In this document: one piece after another, positions 7,072 through 9,300 of the stretch
How the letters are laid out: each line of letters opens with the position of its first letter
Position numbering within the stretch: the stretch's first letter is position 1
Assembly: GCA_947485425.1 (NCBI GenBank)
Contig: CANKSK010000027.1
Location: 1-9,300 of the forward strand
Source: Bacteroidota bacterium
GTDB lineage: Bacteria > Bacteroidota > Bacteroidia > AKYH767-A > CANKSK01
Reading direction: 5' to 3'
Length of the DNA stretch: 9,300 nt
Notes under the pieces: generated by a model
Database searches by the model: none
What the model was told of the DNA's origin: nothing
Seen by the model: the letters and a program-made list of their open reading frames with translations, nothing else
Program-made: the position numbers and the translations under genes

Positions 7072-9300
7072 TTACGATTTCAAACCAAAAGGAAGATTTA
7101 CCGATACCACAAAACTTCTTCCACGATTATAAATACCATTCCCATAATTATCCAATACATATTTCAATCGGTTTAGGTGATCTACATATTTTTCATTGAG
7201 CAAATTTTCTGCTGAAAAAGTCACTTGAATCATCTGTCGACCCCATTTAATGCCTGTGCCAATACCGGCATTTAAGAGGTGATAATCAGCTGTAGACGTT
7301 TCAAAATCAATATCTATACGCCCTTGCCTGAAATGATTGTCAATACCTAAATATACAAAACTCTCGGCAAATCTTTTATTACGGGAAAACTTGGTATCCC
7401 ATCGCAACTCATTGTGAATCTGAACAGGAGGCATAAAGGGCAGTGCTTTATCACTCGAAAGATTATGACCATATACATAGGAAATATTGTTTTCAAAGTG
7501 TAAGTTATACACCAGGTGAATATCCATTCCAAATTCAAAACCATACAAAAGGGCCTTCCCTTGTGCGTATCTAAAAACAGGATAAGAAACCTGATCAATC
7601 ATTTTTACTTCCTGATTTTTTTGGGAATAATAAATAAATTGATCGATTTGATTTCGATACACATTGAATTCAGCTTTAAAAAGGGGTTTTTCAGCAGTAA
7701 GCGATGCATCGGCCTGCAAACTCACTTCAGGTTGCAAATCTTTGTTTCCGACTTCATACCTAAATGTACCCTCATGCACGCCATCAGAAGAAAGCTCTGA
7801 TATATTAGGCGCCCTAAAGCCCCTTCCCAAATTGGCCTTAAAATTAAAAACCGGACTGATTTTATAGGTAAGCCCCAAAGAACCCGTCAAGGCAGAAAAG
7901 CTCTTATCATAAGCATTGAATAGGACATTTGTATTTTGCGCATGCAACATCCTGGTATCATAACGCATTCCCATATTCATGGTGGTTTGTTCCCAATTTT
8001 TTTTGGCATATACAAAACCTCCTAAATCTGATGATGTAAAATCAGGAATGAGAAATTCATTCCCTAAATTTGTATTGCGTTGCATCATCCCGCCTGCCCC
8101 GGCAACCATTTCCCATTCCTTGTATTGAGGAAAATAAAACTTCGCCTCATAATTGTAGGTATTGAGTCGCATCCAAAGCCCGGGAATGCTTTTGTTTTCA
8201 GCAAATTCTTTTCTTCGATTCTCTTGATATCCGCCATTGATAGCCAGCTGAGATTTTCCCAAAATAAAACGATTTACCATCGTGTATTTTGAATGACCAA
8301 CATTTTGAAAGGGCAATTGCAAAGACCTTGAAATCAGCTCATCATTCCCAACCCGCATGCCATCACTATTTAAAAAATGATTGGCTGAATCTCTTATGCC
8401 TTCAACCATACCGATATTTGTATTGTAATGACTAAAATGCACATGTGAGTAGCCCCAACTCTTGTTGATACCTGCAAAACCATTTAAATTGGTTTCATTA
8501 TATCCAGAATTATAAACCCTTTCAACGGGATTGGTATAGGATGCGGCATTCTTATAGCTTCCACGAATTCGGCCACTCAATCCCTTGGCATTGCCTTCCA
8601 ACATCAATGAATTGCCATATAATTTTTCGTTGCTAGAATATTCCGAACGCAGTTCTCCTTGCAAACTATTTACTGGAGGGGCGATGGGTTCAAGAAAATT
8701 AATGACCCCTCCCATTGCATCTGAACCATATAATAAACTAGAGGGGCCTTTCAGTATTTCAATACGCTCGGCAGAATATTTATCAATTTCAATACCATGC
8801 TCATCGCCCCACTGCTGACCTTCCTGTCTGACCCCTTCATTTAATACCACAATGCGATTATATCCCAGCCCTCTAATAACAGGCTTCGACACATTACCCC
8901 CAGTAGTAATTTGAGAAACACCCGGAACATGCGCAATCACATCAATGATGTTGAGTGCGGGTTCGGTCAATAATTTATTTTTATCCACCACCACTACAGA
9001 GGTACTATTTCTTTCGTTATCAGAAGTCACCGCAGTTCCTGTGATGACCACCTCATTGCCTTCAATGGCAGAGGAAAGCATTAAAAAATCTTTTTTGCTT
9101 TCCACAGAAAAATCAATATTCACGGTGATGGTTGCATAGCCCATCAGCTTTACCTGCACCAAAAACTTCTGCTTGGGTAGATGGTATAAATGATATACAC
9201 CATCTATATCGGTAACTGCACCGGTTTTTAAATCCGAAATATAAATGATGGCCCCTACGAGTGGCTCTTTGGTTTCCTTATCCAATACTTTTCCACCTAG
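7072..9300 (-). CDS. TonB-dependent outer-membrane receptor (5' end cut off)
   Basis: The reading frame stays open to the right edge: 9286-9300 encodes L-G-G-K-V directly before the TTG at 9283-9285, giving GGKVLDKETKEPLVGA, the start of a carboxypeptidase-regulatory-like domain. The true start and signal peptide therefore lie beyond 9300. At least 742 residues are visible. Counted from the TTG codon, the first 75 form that domain. EVVITGT (78-84) is a plausible TonB box region. The plug follows, with NIIDVIAHVPGVSQI (112-126), VIRGLGYNRIVVLNEG (136-151), QQWGDEHG (157-164), RIEILKGPSSLLYGSDAMGG (174-193) and VINF. The rest is a 22-strand-type barrel ending in FSAENLLNEKYVDHL and a closing SFVVSVNLPFGLKS. 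It imports a siderophore, metal or other ligand using TonB energy. The ligand is not readable from sequence. No SusD partner is visible downstream. Confidence 0.95.
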   Translation of the reverse strand, partial: LGGKVLDKETKEPLVGAIIYISDLKTGAVTDIDGVYHLYHLPKQKFLVQVKLMGYATITVNIDFSVESKKDFLMLSSAIEGNEVVITGTAVTSDNERNSTSVVVVDKNKLLTEPALNIIDVIAHVPGVSQITTGGNVSKPVIRGLGYNRIVVLNEGVRQEGQQWGDEHGIEIDKYSAERIEILKGPSSLLYGSDAMGGVINFLEPIAPPVNSLQGELRSEYSSNEKLYGNSLMLEGNAKGLSGRIRGSYKNAASYTNPVERVYNSGYNETNLNGFAGINKSWGYSHVHFSHYNTNIGMVEGIRDSANHFLNSDGMRVGNDELISRSLQLPFQNVGHSKYTMVNRFILGKSQLAINGGYQENRRKEFAENKSIPGLWMRLNTYNYEAKFYFPQYKEWEMVAGAGGMMQRNTNLGNEFLIPDFTSSDLGGFVYAKKNWEQTTMNMGMRYDTRMLHAQNTNVLFNAYDKSFSALTGSLGLTYKISPVFNFKANLGRGFRAPNISELSSDGVHEGTFRYEVGNKDLQPEVSLQADASLTAEKPLFKAEFNVYRNQIDQFIYYSQKNQEVKMIDQVSYPVFRYAQGKALLYGFEFGMDIHLVYNLHFENNISYVYGHNLSSDKALPFMPPVQIHNELRWDTKFSRNKRFAESFVYLGIDNHFRQGRIDIDFETSTADYHLLNAGIGTGIKWGRQMIQVTFSAENLLNEKYVDHLNRLKYVLDNYGNGIYNRGRSFVVSVNLPFGLKS

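Overview
The window is AT-rich DNA from a member of the Bacteroidota, most likely a Chitinophagales/Sphingobacteriales-type lineage (inference). The pointers are a TonB-dependent receptor with an N-terminal carboxypeptidase-regulatory-like domain, a secreted protein with the '[12 protein letters not shown]...[12 protein letters not shown]' head and '[17 protein letters not shown]' segment common in this phylum, a Bacteroides-type TM2 protein, almost no Shine-Dalgarno sequences, and one plausible Bacteroidetes-type TTTG/TAnnTTTG promoter. No tRNA, rRNA, insertion sequence, CRISPR array or prophage gene is visible.

Layout. (1) 27-2009, + strand: four tightly packed genes, TM2-domain protein, DUF2752 protein, DUF4870/Tic20-like membrane protein and an M48 zinc metalloprotease. 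The junctions are TAATG, a 25-nt overlap and ATGA, so they are almost certainly one translationally coupled operon. (2) 2144-2629, +: a cupin of the DUF985 (Cupin_5) family. (3) 2659-3417, -: a YdcF/SanA/ElyC-type DUF218 membrane protein, convergent with the cupin. (4) 3474-4529, +: a membrane-anchored predicted aminopeptidase (PF10023 type), divergent from the DUF218 gene across 56 bp. (5) 4634-6937, +: a 767-residue secreted mosaic protein with a signal peptide, 36 uninterrupted Gly-X-Y collagen-like triplets, a fibre-like segment, an Ig-like domain, a PKD-like domain and a glycine-rich C-terminus resembling the ALK/LTK glycine-rich domain. (6) 6990-7024: a perfect 14-bp hairpin between convergent genes, probably a shared terminator. 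(7) 7072-9300, -: a TonB-dependent outer-membrane receptor whose first codons lie beyond the right edge.

The common theme is the cell envelope: small inner-membrane proteins with a membrane protease, an ElyC-like factor, an anchored peptidase, a secreted or surface fibre and an outer-membrane receptor. Only the first four genes are clearly tied together. The two most interesting items are that membrane-protein/protease operon, whose function is not established, and the collagen/ALK-type glycine-rich mosaic protein. No defence or mobile system was found. No gene-free stretch exceeds about 135 bases.
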